Source of the DNA: Tenebrio molitor
Taxonomy: Eukaryota > Arthropoda > Insecta > Coleoptera > Tenebrionidae
Assembly: GCF_963966145.1 (NCBI RefSeq)
Contig: NC_091049.1
Location: 23,498,001 to 23,562,000, forward strand
Length of the DNA: 64,000 nt
Direction of reading: 5' to 3'
The number at the start of each line of letters is the position of its first letter. Within the stretch, counting starts at the first letter, position 1. The notes under the pieces are model-generated. The model made no database searches, was not told the DNA's origin, and saw only the letters and a program-made list of their open reading frames with translations. The translations under genes were made by a program, and so were the position numbers. Shown here in pieces: positions 32,901-42,066 of the stretch.

Positions 32901-35723
32901 TACAGGATGTCTTAAAATTATCGTAGTCCGAGTTTGGGGCTTAGTAGGGGACATCGTGTTGACCAAGTAAAAATGTTAAAAAAAAAATTGCTGCCACTTT
33001 GAAAAAATATCAAAGTTGCCAATATTTGTTCAAAAGTACCTGATTAATATTCTAGCTATGTTGCATGTACTTCCCTTTTGAACAAAAATTACAAAAATAA
33101 AACATTTATTTTTTCGAGATAAAGCTTGTAGTGACCCAGTTTAAAATTTAAAATTTTTAATTCCCGGTACCGCCACGAGAGCGCGCCAAATGGGAAGGTA
33201 CTAGCGGCTAGACTAGGAACTAAGGGATGGGGTTGGTACTCTTGGCGAGTTGGGGGCGCTGTTGAAAAGCGGAAATATAGGGGGGGAGGAAACGGGCTCG
33301 CGCGGGCGGTTGAAGGGGGTAGAGCACTTTTGTTTAGTTTTTCGAAACGAACAGACCTTGCGAAGAGCGATCCCAGATTCCAAAAATCTGTAAGTTACAT
33401 CTGAACCGATTACACTACCGTTCCGAGTAGATATTTTGTGTCACCGTGAAGAATTCGACGTTTTTAATTCACCTGGGTAATTTATCCCACTTTCGTTGCC
33501 TTTTTTGTGTTTTGTTTTTTTTTTGGGACCAGGACCACGTGGTAAGGGTATGTTGTAGATTTCATTTTGTTGCATGCTGTTTCTTTAAGACGCGCCCATT
33601 TGTTAATTTTAAGCGTTATCCCTAAAGTTTCTCCCGGGAGGTTAATTTTTTTTGCAATCTTGTAATTTCGAAAATTAGTAGCCGTCGTCCGAACCGCGTG
33701 CGTTCATTTTGTTTTTTTTTTCCACTAACATTTTCTAACGGCACCCGACCCGCCATTTTCGTTTTGTTTAATATTGCCAGCGAGTATTGTATTCCTCTTT
33801 CCTGTTTAAGCGTTTTTTTTATTTTATCGTTATTTAACCTCGCATTTTGTTCTCTGTTATTTCCTCATTGTTTAATGTTGCGTTTTTGTTTTGCTTATGT
33901 TATCATTGTTTAATGTTGCGTTTTGTTTTGCTTATGTTATCATTGTTTAATGTTGCGTTTTGTTTTGCTTATGTTATCATTGTTTAATGTCGCGTTTTGT
34001 TTTGCTGATTTTCTCATCGTTTAATGTTACGCTTTGTTCGATTGAATTAAACTCGGTTTTTGTTTTTCGTTGTGTTGTTGCTAGATTTCGGAAAGTTAAA
34101 GTTAAACTGTTGTAAGTACGATAACACGGGGGCTAGGTGACATTCAGGAGGTCAGGGGATTGTTTAGTCAAATTTCCGTGGGGGCGACGGTTATGTAGGA
34201 CCGTATAACGGAGGTGGTACAAGTTCTGCTGTATGCGACTCTGAGAAGCTGACGTGAAGCCCCCGTCGCAGTTATAGGGATCTCGGGAGTTTGTCCGGAA
34301 ACGGTTGGTTGGGGAAGGTGGAACAAGTTCTGCTGTATGCGACTCTGAGAAGCTCATCGTACAACCCCGAACGCTTCTATCACTCGGAATTGGTCGGTAC
34401 ACAGTAGTCCGACACGCGATACCTCGAGTACCTATAAATGTCGCTGCTTTCAGGACGACTCAGATTTTTCTGAGTCCCCTCGCGGCCGAAAGTTTGTTAC
34501 CTCCAGCTCTAAGCTCCCGTTGGCGTACCTTGACCGCGTAGTTCCAAATTAAACATTGTTTTGTCATTAATCGAATTGTAAAATATGAGTAATACCTGGG
34601 ATACGGTTTTTGAAGAGGGTTTTTCATCCGTCCCTGTCTGTAATAACTGCCTTATAATTCGTTTACTTGTTGTGGAAGCTTTAACTGTCATTTTGTCTGT
34701 CATGTGCCCGTTTTTCTGTTATTTTAAATATTGTTGCATTCATCTTGTCGTTTATCTTTGTGATGTACTCAACTAGTAAATTTCTCGTACTTCGTTAAAC
34801 TTAATTTCTGTCCTTTGTATTCGTTTCAATTTCATTTTCATCAAAGTTATTACAGGCATTTTTAATAAAAGGTATTTTGCGTCCCTCACATGTGTGTTTT
34901 ATTTGCGGCACTCTTCCAACTGGAACCCTCACCGTTTGCATTCCGAACCTTTTTCCGCCAAAAGAAAGACACAACGTAGGGCTCCTCCGCTTCGATGACG
35001 ATCACGACCACCTTTGTTACCGTTTTGCGCAGGTTCAAATATTTGGCGGAAAAAGTAATGTATTCAAATCATTACAAGCTGTTTATGCAGGAAATGTCTT
35101 TTCATTTATGTTTTAATATTTTACAGAATAATCCTCACCATATTTCAAAATAAATGTCAACCATTTATATTTTTTATTTGAAGAAAACATGATGAAAAGT
35201 TTGAACCTTCAGATCCATATGTCTTTGTAAAGACCCCCCCCCCCCATATTTTTTATTTTATTTTTTTGGAGATTCCTGAGATTTTTCCCTACAAGACCCC
35301 CGCCTTGGAATACGTTAATTTTGCGACACCCTGTATAATTTCCGACTATATTTTTTATGTGAGTATTTTTCATTTTCATTTACATTTTACTTATTTTAAC
35401 GTGCCATCAAAATACAGTTTTCTAAATTTCTTACAACAAGTAATAAAAAGTATGTACTTACTTTCCCATCGTTTATCCGTTACAGATCCTAATAGAGACT
35501 TACTTCCGTCTGTCAAAGTCCAGTTGTCGTAACTCCAGTCTTCTCCATTTAATAAACTTAATGATTTTATCGAGTTCTCAATAAATGGCGGAGATATAAA
35601 CGTAGGTAATGTTACCTCTTTTGTAATGCACAAAATTTTGTTTTTTTTTCGCAAAGTAACGATATCGCTAAGTGAGTTTGCGGCTCCTATCAATAGTAAA
35701 AGATACAGTCCTGTCTTTTCCAT
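16751..35723 (-). CDS. receptor PTP-like pseudophosphatase, copy 1 (D2 truncated)
   Basis: Type I membrane receptor with two tandem protein tyrosine phosphatase domains. Seventeen minus-strand exons: 35462-35723, 24939-25226, 24549-24851, 23888-24064, 23709-23786, 22254-22543, 22116-22203, 21983-22059, 20665-20799, 18445-18707, 18257-18392, 17994-18204, 17814-17941, 17266-17403, 17072-17213, 16884-17014, 16751-16828. All introns are GT-AG. The frame is open for 889 codons and then stops at 17118-17120 because exon 15 has lost bases relative to copy 2. D1 has the signature IHSGFGVNRTG, where Ser replaces the nucleophilic Cys, so no phosphatase activity is expected. Intron 1 is over 10 kb and holds a LINE and one solo LTR; intron 9 holds the other solo LTR. 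A polyadenylation signal lies at 16660-16665. A truncated receptor or a pseudogene are both possible. Confidence 0.8.
17470..17796. mobile_element. MITE in intron 13 of copy 1
   Basis: About 325 bp absent from the matching intron of copy 2 (near 42795). Ends are TTCTACGATATGCAAAAAGC and the imperfect complement GCACTTGTTGTATAAAA. The interior repeats GTGCAAAAAGT and TTATTGCAC motifs. It lies between exons 13 and 14. Confidence 0.7.
17994..22203 (-). CDS. copy 1 D1 PTP domain, exons 7-12
   Basis: Order of PTP landmarks: degenerate phosphotyrosine loop NKNKDKSYIPYDATRV (KNRY lost), DDYINATYIN, then DRSKTYISCQEPK (canonical QGP changed to QEP), DFWRLIWQVEIETIVM, CAEYWP, a WPD loop reading RWDTDTT (acid Asp lost), the signature IHSGFGVNRTG (Cys to Ser, Arg kept) and NKMEHYLLTHLIVLE (Q-loop Gln replaced by His). 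Four of the residues needed for catalysis or substrate binding are missing. The fold-defining residues are kept. Confidence 0.88.
18719..20618. mobile_element. solo LTR, 1.9 kb (copy 1)
   Basis: Begins TGTAGTGACCC and ends ATCATTACA, flanked by the 4-bp duplication GACA (18715-18718 and 20619-20622). Copy 2 of the PTP gene has the uninterrupted site (AAAAGACAACAAA near 43720). It contains a TATA-like CTATAAA at 19969 and AATAAA at 20405, an LTR promoter and polyadenylation layout reading left to right. No internal region or second LTR is nearby. The insertion sits 8 nt from the 3' end of intron 9. Gypsy-type by duplication size. Confidence 0.82.
19439..19560. repeat. tandem repeat within the solo LTR
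   Basis: About three imperfect 36-38 bp units built on TTGTTTAATGTTGCGTTTTG and TTGCTTATGTTATC. The second solo LTR has more units, which explains part of the length difference. Confidence 0.75.
21983..22059 (-). CDS. copy 1 exon 8
   Basis: 77-nt exon encoding DATRVILQPLEGMGTDDYIN, part of the PTP D1 N-terminal sheet. It is too short to be seen as an open frame and was found from the acceptor ATATTTTCAG and donor GTAAGAAC, with partner exon 45897-45973 in copy 2. Confidence 0.88.
22254..22543 (-). CDS. copy 1 exon 6: membrane helix and juxtamembrane
   Basis: Encodes the membrane-spanning segment (ITVLITLSLFVTLVGYVYYY) with a basic stop-transfer KRYRQK inside, then an acidic and polar juxtamembrane stretch leading to D1. 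Bounded by CTAATTTCTAG and GTAAGTGG. One codon shorter than the copy 2 exon. Confidence 0.9.
22653..22828. mobile_element. mariner-type MITE (TCGGGTGTTTTT), unit 1
   Basis: 176 bp with TIRs over 60 bp (TCGGGTGTTTTTTTAAATTT and GTAGGCGTTGAAGAGTCGAT), flanked by TA. It is present at the same place in unit 2 (46570-46745), so it predates the duplication. It lies in intron 5. Confidence 0.85.
23709..25226 (-). CDS. copy 1 extracellular domain, exons 2-5
   Basis: Exons 24939-25226, 24549-24851, 23888-24064 and 23709-23786. The first two form a beta-rich module pair (FHPHQIIVKTKNDIFWKIHN, then SFLNSWQVYHIETEPGTKK). I do not recognise the fold with confidence; a weak resemblance to insect farnesoic-acid methyltransferase-like domains is noted only as a lead. 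Exons 4-5 carry a cysteine-rich linker (CEDPNCKCIWGY and CKRACKLCKK) just outside the membrane. Every exon has the same length as in copy 2 and the two are nearly identical, introns included. Confidence 0.85.
24187..24392. mobile_element. MITE in intron 3, unit 1
   Basis: Left end CAGGGTATTTCACGAGTGAT after TATA; internal inverted repeat AATACAACCCACAATACATT answered by AATGTATTGTGGGTTGCATT. The right terminus is eroded. The same element is at 55639-55844 in unit 2, so it is older than the duplication. Related to the element at 56756-56926. Confidence 0.7.
25397..26286. mobile_element. mariner-family element, intron 1 of copy 1
   Basis: 890 bp with TIRs of more than 100 bp (CAGTGTGGAAACTACTTATGG and onward), flanked by TA at 25395-25396 and 26287-26288. 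Unit 2 has the empty TA site (GGATATTATATATTTTATCG near 57010). A transposase C-terminus lies inside on the minus strand. Confidence 0.88.
25770..25912 (-). pseudogene. mariner-family transposase C-terminus
   Basis: Reads LEDLRQRIRAEMEQITPDII, then ERCVQSVGECQMVGGGQFQH and a stop at 25770-25772. The pattern matches the end of IS630/mariner-like transposases (LR..I...I....L......R...C....GGHFEH). The catalytic region has been deleted, so the host element is non-autonomous. Confidence 0.7.
26373..26759 (+). pseudogene. LINE ORF1, 5'-truncated and interrupted
   Basis: Protein fragment beginning QRERNLIMFNVPEQQTGN and running through VPLKIVLRSRDHVFEVLKNK to GLYVKYIN, the usual conserved region of ORF1 in CR1-like LINEs (a nucleic-acid binding chaperone of the retrotransposition complex). 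The next element cuts it after ATATAAAT. Right of that element, GGAAATCCAGTA continues the frame to a stop at 29226-29228. Confidence 0.8.
27219..27756 (+). pseudogene. R2/R4-group element, 3' fragment (copy B)
   Basis: 5'-truncated insertion starting at the endonuclease domain. One continuous frame to 27653 shows HNRPDIIILNKQQKQAYLLD (the RPD and D of the restriction-like endonuclease) and SVAMRNLWCLEKISILPFI. The 3' UTR ends with CCGCCGGGTGGAGGTGGGAT and ACGAAAAA. This copy serves as the empty-site reference for the two elements inside copy A. Confidence 0.85.
27947..28530 (-). pseudogene. CXC (Tesmin/TSO1-like) domain protein, C-terminal fragment
   Basis: Complement reads NGVRVFLAMYNAPKSEHNID, then LSSLPPTNAAAQSCHHHQEW, LLPPAPEELLYRISCNCKK and CGSSCGCRKLGLQC. 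One frameshift later it continues APVCGQCNGQPCLIASSYLD and an acidic tail NEDDDNELEIQVERPEKEDD before a stop at 27947-27949. The regularly spaced cysteines match the DNA-binding CXC type domain found at the C-terminus of an uncharacterised protein family that is repeated in many insect genomes. Here it lies inside a long-TIR element and lacks its N-terminal part. Whether the protein belongs to that element or was captured is not known. Confidence 0.6.
29190..31995 (+). pseudogene. LINE ORF2: endonuclease plus reverse transcriptase
   Basis: Apurinic-type endonuclease first (FKIGFVNIRSIGN, GVGETWLN, GVVYRPPN, LSGDININ, IGCTDHVLV), then reverse transcriptase (LRPISILTALSKLFEK, GFRGNYSTRTALL, LLDQSKAFDLVHFD, SGVPQGSVLGPILF and the catalytic LHMYADDIQL). 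The frame is open up to about 31650, where an internal deletion and frameshift move the C-terminus (LNFRLRTLFQAAVFLHKLLL) into another frame, ending at 31995. A Met at 28913 upstream belongs to the inserted element, so the true protein starts near 29190. Otherwise very well kept for a dead copy. Confidence 0.88.
32244..32269. repeat. (TTAC)n LINE tail
   Basis: Five to six TTAC units right after the AATAAA-bearing 3' end of the LINE. Confidence 0.85.
33127..35076. mobile_element. solo LTR, 1.95 kb (copy 2)
   Basis: Same family as 18719-20618: TGTAGTGACCC start, ATTACA end, CTATAAA at 34432 and AATAAA at 34864. Flanked by AGCT at 33123-33126 and 35077-35080. Unit 2 has GAGATAAAGCTGTTTTTTC (near 57945) uninterrupted. 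Internal 37-bp repeats at about 33865-34035 are more numerous than in copy 1. Confidence 0.85.
33865..34035. repeat. tandem repeat within the second solo LTR
   Basis: Four to five units of about 37 bp containing TTGTTTAATGTTGCGTTTTG and TTTTGCTTATGTTATCA. Confidence 0.8.
35462..35723 (-). CDS. copy 1 exon 1: signal peptide
   Basis: Starts at ATG 35723 with MEKTGLYLLLLIGAANSLSD, a typical cleavable signal peptide, followed by about 65 residues of mature ectodomain ending at KRWE before the donor GTAAGTACAT. Phase 1 at the junction fits exon 2 (24939-25226), giving ENFEVIK. The partner exon in unit 2 is 58811-59072. Confidence 0.85.
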
Positions 35724-36284
35724 GCTACGTTAACTAGAACAATATTCTGATCAAAGACAATTTCTAAACTTATGGTAATCTATGGTGGCTAAAAATTATT
35801 GTAAATAAACGAATGCAGTACTTTGCAAATAACTCTGTTTTGTTGAAGAAATTACGTTTTATTTATATTTATGTTATGCCCTTTCAATAATTACCATTAA
35901 AGGTAATAACTAATAATAAATAATGAATCAATAACAGTTTATTTGTGTAAGTTTTTTTTGCCTGATTAATAAATGGCATTGACTAAAATGAACAAATTTT
36001 TTATTTCCTAATATAATTTTTGTAGGCTGATTATTTTGAGATCATTTTTCGACAAAGAAAATGTAACATACCTCAGCTAAAGCTCTACTGTAAAGCAACG
36101 AACACACTTTTTAACAGTAAAAGTAAAAATGTAAAAAGTAAGTGCGTACTCAATTACCTATCTAATACCAATAAGAGATAGATGATGATTTTTTTTATAT
36201 TTCATTTTCACTATCTAATCTAATACAAGTCAACACGAACATCAAAGAATTATTACTAATGTATCTTAAAGAAAATATTTTTGG
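35724..36284. other. 5' flank of PTP copy 1
   Basis: Shared with 59073-60410 in unit 2, apart from the unit 2 insertion at 59228-60004. Presumably contains the promoter; no core element could be assigned. Confidence 0.4.
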
Positions 36285-36720
36285 AGCAAAGGGTAAGTGT
36301 AAAAAGTTATCCTTTATTGCACGAAAGGGTTTTAAATACAACCGAGTTACGAGGGAGTATTTTAAAGGATGTGAGTGCAACAAAGGAACTTTTTACACGT
36401 ATGTCTTACAACATTTTATCTACGATTGTGAGATCATCGCACAGTTTCAACATAAATTTGAATAAAATAATTATCATTGATTCAATATTTTATGAATAAC
36501 CAAAGTCGTTTGAGAACTACGTCGTTTAGCAACCTACTTCTAAACAATATTTCCAACAAATTGTATGTATTGTTGTATTTTGTCAGTTCTGTGCCATAAA
36601 AGCGTGCACTAAAAGTTTTATGGCACGAATCCGTCAGTTCACTAAACGTCAACTTTGACAACGATTTTTAGTGCAAAAAGTGCCAACTTTTTACACGATC
36701 GTAGATAAAACTCTTTAAAT
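36285..36720. repeat. dispersed repeat GTGTAAAAAGTTATCC, copy 1
   Basis: About 430 bp that recurs at 38033-38455 and, shortened, at 60412-60620. Contains TTATTGCACGAAAGGGTTTT and ACTTTTTACACGATCG motifs, related to the intron MITE at 17470-17796. Confidence 0.75.
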
Positions 36721-38032
36721 TGATGTCGTTGATTTTCTCCAAAAATCTTTAGATAGGTTGTATTTCTAAATGGTCATCTTCTGACATAAATTACATTTTT
36801 CTGTTCCACCCAATGCCAATGCAACTCAAATATTTTGATTAAATTAAAACTTAAAGCTGCATCTTTCACTTTCCCCACTTCGTATGTATTGTTGAAAATC
36901 GGTATTTAGTGCAGCTTTAAGTGCTTATTCATAATGGACATAAGGCATAAGAAATTCATGATACATGCAGTGGATATACTATTAATTTTTACGTAACTTA
37001 TGAGAAGTGACCTCAGTGAACATTATTGTTGTGTACAAAAAGGCATGAAGAAACATATTCGAGTTATATGGACACATAAATTATTTTCCAATTGCCCAAA
37101 TTTACAAATTATTCTTAGGTATCTCCTATGTATTTCTTATGTCTTATGTCCATTGTGAATAAGCACTAACTTTCATTAATTTAATGACATGTTAGCGTTT
37201 CGCCTGAAGAAGTTTTCGCTTCAAAAAAATATTGTCGATTACTGCCATTTTTAAAATTTTATAATTGAGACTTTTATGAGGAATGTCCAAACCATACAAA
37301 AGTTTATAATTGCATTTAAATTTCGTCAAGGTCGGAAAGTTATCTGAATCGGTCTGTAAGTACGAGTATATATTGGTACAGCGGCACCTTCTCGAATGAT
37401 AGTGTTAACAAATAGATACCAGAGTTGTGCAAATAAGTAAAAAAAATAAGATTTGGTAAAGTCTATTTGAATAAAGATGATAGATAATATGTCTAAATTC
37501 AGAAAACGATTATTTTATTTAATAGGAAATAATATATCCGAAATCTAATCATCCGTTTAGCAAATTTAATAGTGGAATTTAGTACTTATTACTGTTTGTA
37601 AAATGTTTAAATCATATTTATTCGAAGACTATTAATTATAGTATGTACCAAGTCCATCATACACTGTAATAAATAAGTAACGTTTTAAATAAAAACTCTA
37701 CTCGGGATCTATCACCATTTTGTATGTGACAGTGTCATTTGTTTTCAGTAAAACCAGTTCGACAAATTTTTACTTTTTATTACAGATATATATTTGTATT
37801 CGTCTTCGCCAGTGCGAGGCATATTGAACTACATATATCTCTAAACTTATAACTGAGATAATTTTTTTAAAACAATAAATATCTTCAAAATCAGAATTTT
37901 TGTATGCCTTCATGTTATGACGCACAACTTTTGAGTTAGGACTAGCTCTGCACAGCAAGAGGGCTTCATCTTTTCTATAAAAATTGGGCTTTTCATTGGT
38001 ATATTAATATTTAATAGTTATTTAAGATATAA
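36721..38032. other. unit 1 flank, no gene seen
   Basis: 36495-37295 is missing from unit 2; 37296-37605 is shared with 60620-60860 and 61911-61980; 37610 onward is unit 1 only. No coding sequence supported. Confidence 0.4.
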
Positions 38033-38455
38033 GTGTAAAAAGTTATCCTTTATTGTACGAACGGGTTTAAAATACGACCGAGGTACGAGGGAGTATTTTA
38101 AAAGATGTGAGTGCAACAAAGGAACTTTTTACACGTATGTCTTACAACATTTCATCTACGATCGTGAGATCATCACACCGGTTTCAACATAAATTTGTAT
38201 AAAATAATTATCATTGGTTCAATATTTCATGAATAACCAAAGTCGTTTGAGAACCACGTCGTTTAGCAACCTACTTCTAAACAATGTTTCCAACAAATTC
38301 GATTGTTGTATTCTGACAGTTCTGTGCCATAAAAGCGAGAAATCGTGCTCTAAAACTTTTAGAGAACGATTCCGTCAGTTTCTCTAAACGTCAACTTTGA
38401 CAACGATTTTTAGTGCAAAAAGTGCCTACTTTTTACGCGATCGTAGATAAAAAAC
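38033..38455. repeat. dispersed repeat GTGTAAAAAGTTATCC, copy 2
   Basis: Direct second copy of 36285-36720 inside unit 1, with several base differences. Unit 2 lacks it. Confidence 0.75.
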
Positions 38456-38559
38456 TTAATAATTCAGGAAGATATGAGCGTACAAAATTTGTACCGTTTT
38501 TTTCGGCCCACTGTGTATACTCAACGCGGTGTAAGGAACAGATCACACAAAATTCCATA

Positions 38560-39060
38560 CCGAAAAACGATGATACAGTGATTAGCTGGAAAGAAATAAA
38601 ATCTAATTTAACTAACGCCGGTGAAGAAGCTGTTGGTACTTGCGGTAAAACAAGACAAATCATTTAAGAAAAATGTTTGACCACCGAAATCAAAATAATA
38701 ACGAAAGAAAAGAAGTGCGTATACTTAAAATACAAACATTATTAAATAGAAGAAAACCATGAAAATATGGTAACAAGAAAACGGGTCACCAATCGCATAC
38801 GAGAAATAAACGAAGAATAATAGCGCCGGGTTAGCTCAGAAATGACGTGTATGGCTAACAAAAAGGGATTTAGCAAATATTAAGAGGTTGAAAGAAAACA
38901 ACTAATGAAAGAATACAATTAAAAAATATCACAGAAGAAACATGGACAAACTATTTTGAAAAAATCTATGGGAGTGGGAGAGGAACTGCACAAGAGGAAC
39001 ATATGTATAATAGTACAGCAACTTTACTGAAGAACAAATAATAAACGCCGTACTAAAAGT
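38560..39060 (+). pseudogene. LINE ORF2 fragment (RTE-like), unit 1
   Basis: Stretches such as EIKIITKEKKCVYLKYKHY and TRKRVTNRIREI resemble the segment between endonuclease and reverse transcriptase of RTE-like elements. Many stops. Partner in unit 2 at 61985-62432. Confidence 0.4.
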
Positions 39061-39325
39061 AATAAACAAGAATGTACAATTCGCGGGAGAAAAAAGGGGA
39101 TGGGTGTAGATGCAGAACGCCCTCATTATGGGAGAAGAGAGCTATGCAGAGCAAGAGGTCCGCCCCACCTGGACGAAAAATGAAGTTCCGTTATCAGTTC
39201 CAGCATCCCACTTCCTGCAAAATTGAATGCGCTTCGATATGTGCATGTGTGATATAAAATGGACAGTTTTGTATTTAGGTCGGCAGTTGACTTGCTACTC
39301 TTGCGTTAAATGCACTCATACAGGT

Positions 39326-39830
39326 GAGTGACGAAAAACCTTTGATGCTGTATCTTGCTTTTTATCCGATTTGAATAGATGACACATCAAATGAAATAAT
39401 TTTGAAAACACTTCAATACCAACTAAATAAAAAAAAATATATTGCGTCCAGTTTTTGACAGATGAACATCAGCTTCTTTTCTTCAAATAGCACTGTACAT
39501 TTTTTTTAATTCAGTATTGTAGAGATTTGTCTTCTGAATATAAAAATGCAAAGAACTATACCCATTCATTAAACAAAAATCAAGAAATTAAAGAGTAAAT
39601 GTACAAAGTTTAAAAATCAAGTGACCAAAATAAACAAGAGAGAAGTTTATTCTAAATGCTCGAAATGACTAAGTAAGCTCAGAGTATTCATTTGTCAAAA
39701 CACTTTGATAATAATAATATTATAATGTTGCTGTGGAAGAAAATTTCCAAAGACGATTTGGTAGGTATTAACCAGTGGTGTGGCATTTTTGGACAGGGTG
39801 ACTGACGAAAAACCTTATAATATAAATAAA
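39326..39830. other. unit 1 specific insertion
   Basis: Not present at the matching place in unit 2 (63045). Bounded by direct repeats AGTGACGAAAAACCTT and ACTGACGAAAAACCTT. Origin unknown. Confidence 0.45.
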
Positions 39831-40085
39831 TATATATATATAACCTTATATGTATTGAAAATAATTTTTTCTAATTAGGTATCAAACATTCTTACATTTC
39901 TACATTCATTTCGGTTAGGAAAAGTACTACTTTCCCTACCTAGTTAGGAAAAGTGAAACAAATGAAAATCAGCAATTATATTATTTATTATAAATATGTA
40001 CTACAGCATTATTGATTCCGACTATCAACATCACCTGTAAAGAGTAAAACAGTTATTTTTTGAATTAAGGAAAAGTCACATTTAC

Positions 40086-40476
40086 CTTCATCATTAAATA
40101 AGTGCCACTATCCGCTTCCTTCAGGAACGTTTCTATCTCCTGCTTGGTAGAAATGTCGGATTTCTTCGAAACCTGACCGGTTGATTTTCTTTTGATGAAC
40201 GTTATCAGGCTTGCATATTTGTTGATTTCTATATTTTTCTTTAATTGGATTGTAGACGTCAGCATTAAGAAAGGGCTCCATAATGTCGAGCCTTTGAGTT
40301 TTCTTGATTCTTGCTCAAAATAGGCCAGTAGAACTTCTTCAGTAATATCACGCACTCGCTTTTCACGGCACCAATCCTCATATTTTTTTCCGCGATTTCA
40401 CGGGTAATAGCGCATTGACTGCTAATGCTGCTGATTCTTCTACGTCCGAGCTAACAAATTCAGCATCTTCGGACAT
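40086..40476 (-). pseudogene. Crypton-type tyrosine recombinase, N-terminal exon
   Basis: Starts MSEDAEFVSSDVEESAALAV, LLPVKSRKK, then after a 1-base slip in a poly-A run continues YEDWCREKRV, VLLAYFEQES, LTSTIQLKKNIEINKYASLI, FIKRKSTGQVSKKS and IETFLKEADSGTYLMMK before a GTAAATG donor. The pattern of an N-terminal acidic leader and a helical core-binding region matches the tyrosine-recombinase proteins repeated in insect genomes and usually ascribed to Crypton elements. The catalytic domain is not present. A related start lies at 59605. Confidence 0.5.
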
Positions 40477-41547
40477 TTTTAACCACAAATACACTAACAA
40501 CAAAATGAACTCTAATTTGACTCATGTAGGTACTTTCCAAGCAGGCATTGCTCGTCAGCCTTTTTGTCATCACTATTGATCTTCAGGAAGATTCTCGATT
40601 CGACAAAATATGTTGTAATCCGACACCTTCGGCAACTCTACGTGCAACCCTGAATAAGTTTCCTGGACTCTCCGGCATCCAGATGCCTTATGATATTTCC
40701 ATCGGCTAGTTCAATATATCATCCCTTTCATCCACGCCTTTACCTCAGCGGATGAGTTGGACTGCACGCTTTTCCAAACCAAACATCGCTGTTGATCCTC
40801 AAGAGCAGCACGGAAGTGAAATGCTAGCCGCTTGGTTGTATTTCGAGCCCGTGCTCAGAGCAACGCTGATTTGAAATTAAAAAGGAAAAGATCACGTCCA
40901 CCATCTTTTACATAGAGATTTGAGGAATGCCACCATTTTAGAGGAAATAATCACAAGTTACAATAACAAGACCGAAGATGATCAGGAAGGGAATTTACGG
41001 CAGACCGTTCTTCCGGTTACACAAATCAGAGTTCATCACGTCCCTTACAAAAAAGGTAATTTTGTATTATACCGTAAGATCGAAAAAAAAATAGATTTGG
41101 CTGTGACCAAAAATTTCAATTGGCAATTCGTTAAGATTTTAATTAAGTCTTAAAAGTTAGGTTAGTGATTTTGAGAACGTTGGAATCTTGATTTTCATAA
41201 AGGAGCAAATTATGTGTGACCTGTCGGTTGTAAAAGAATTTCCTCACCTAGTGCAATGAAACAAATAAACAATGAAATTTAAAATTCCCGCGTCTTTATT
41301 CAACGGTGAGCCCGTCGAAACTAGCAATTCAACGATCAATTCAGTGAGGTTATGTTTTTGGAGGCTCTGTATTGTCTCTTTCTGAAGTCAAAAAGACCAA
41401 AAGCTACGCCATAAATGACTGCAATTCGATTGAATTTTGGTAAATATAAAATTGATCAATGACATCAAAGAACAAATATTGTTTCCAGGATGAAGATTAT
41501 CTTTATTACTAACTAAGTAAGGAACTCCAGTCGTATCCTTACAAAAA
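40477..41547. other. spacer between duplication units
   Basis: 40600-40910 is GC-richer and may be exonic or TE-derived, but no frame or splice pattern convinced me. An open frame at 40920-41153 has no recognisable motif. Confidence 0.3.
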
Positions 41548-41895
41548 CTAGGGTAAATGTTCGAAATGTCTGCCTTCAGCTTCCAAACATAATGTTACTC
41601 TTCGCTTCATGTTTTCAAATGACCTTCGCAAAGTCGCGACATCAATTAAATTGCAGTTATCAATAATTACTTGCATTGATTCAGGAATTGTGCCAGGCCT
41701 GTTTTTGAACACGTTGTGTTTCAGGTATGGAAAAACAAAATAATCAGGGCAGGTTTTTGGTAAGTGCCTTGAAAGTCCGGAAAGTTTTGTTGAAATTCCC
41801 CAAAAACCCGAGGGTATCGAATAGGACAATTCGCCGTTTTCAAGTCTTTCTCTATTTCTGAAGTAACACTGCACTGCAGAAGCGTATACAATCAC
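41548..41895 (-). pseudogene. mariner-family transposase, C-terminal part
   Basis: One open frame whose second half reads CPDYFVFPYLKHNVFKNRPG, then IPESMQVIIDNCNLI, LRRSFENMKRRVTLCLEAEG and RHFEHLP. The end matches the CLE..G.HFEHL tail of IS630/mariner-like transposases. The first catalytic residues are absent and the upstream part does not align, so it is a fragment. It abuts the left border of duplication unit 2. Confidence 0.6.
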
Positions 41896-42066
41896 GGTTT
41901 TCTCGATTTTTTTAAATTTCCGATCGCACGATACAAAACTAACGGATCAACTCTTCTTCCTTTATTTAACTGTCATAATAAAGCAAAACAATAAAATATT
42001 CCAATAAAAATTGAATTATAAAAAATATTGCAGAAGATGATGTCAATAAAATTCTAGAACAGTCTG

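Larger units (their letters stand above)
32903..35333. mobile_element. mariner-type MITE (CAGGGTGTC), split by a solo LTR
   Basis: TIR CAGGATGTCTTAAAATTA on the left and TAATTTTGCGACACCCTG on the right, TA flanks. Without the LTR it equals the 476-bp element at 57734-58209 in unit 2, so the MITE is shared and the LTR came later. Contains a poly-C run at 35230. Confidence 0.85.
16649..39870. repeat. tandem segmental duplication, unit 1
   Basis: Paralogous to 41949-63073 in the same orientation. Homology starts at the polyadenylation signal of the PTP gene (CTCTTCTTCTTTTATTTAA here, CTCTTCTTCCTTTATTTAAC in unit 2). It runs through the whole gene and its 5' flank to a TATGTATTGAAAATAATTTT sequence near 39850 (63045 in unit 2). 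Unit 1 specific insertions include the LINE, two solo LTRs, a MITE at 17470 and about 1 kb at 37610-38670. Confidence 0.9.

Noticed and set aside
40920..41153. Independent small gene
   Set aside because: Open frame of 77 codons without motif, partner or splice context.
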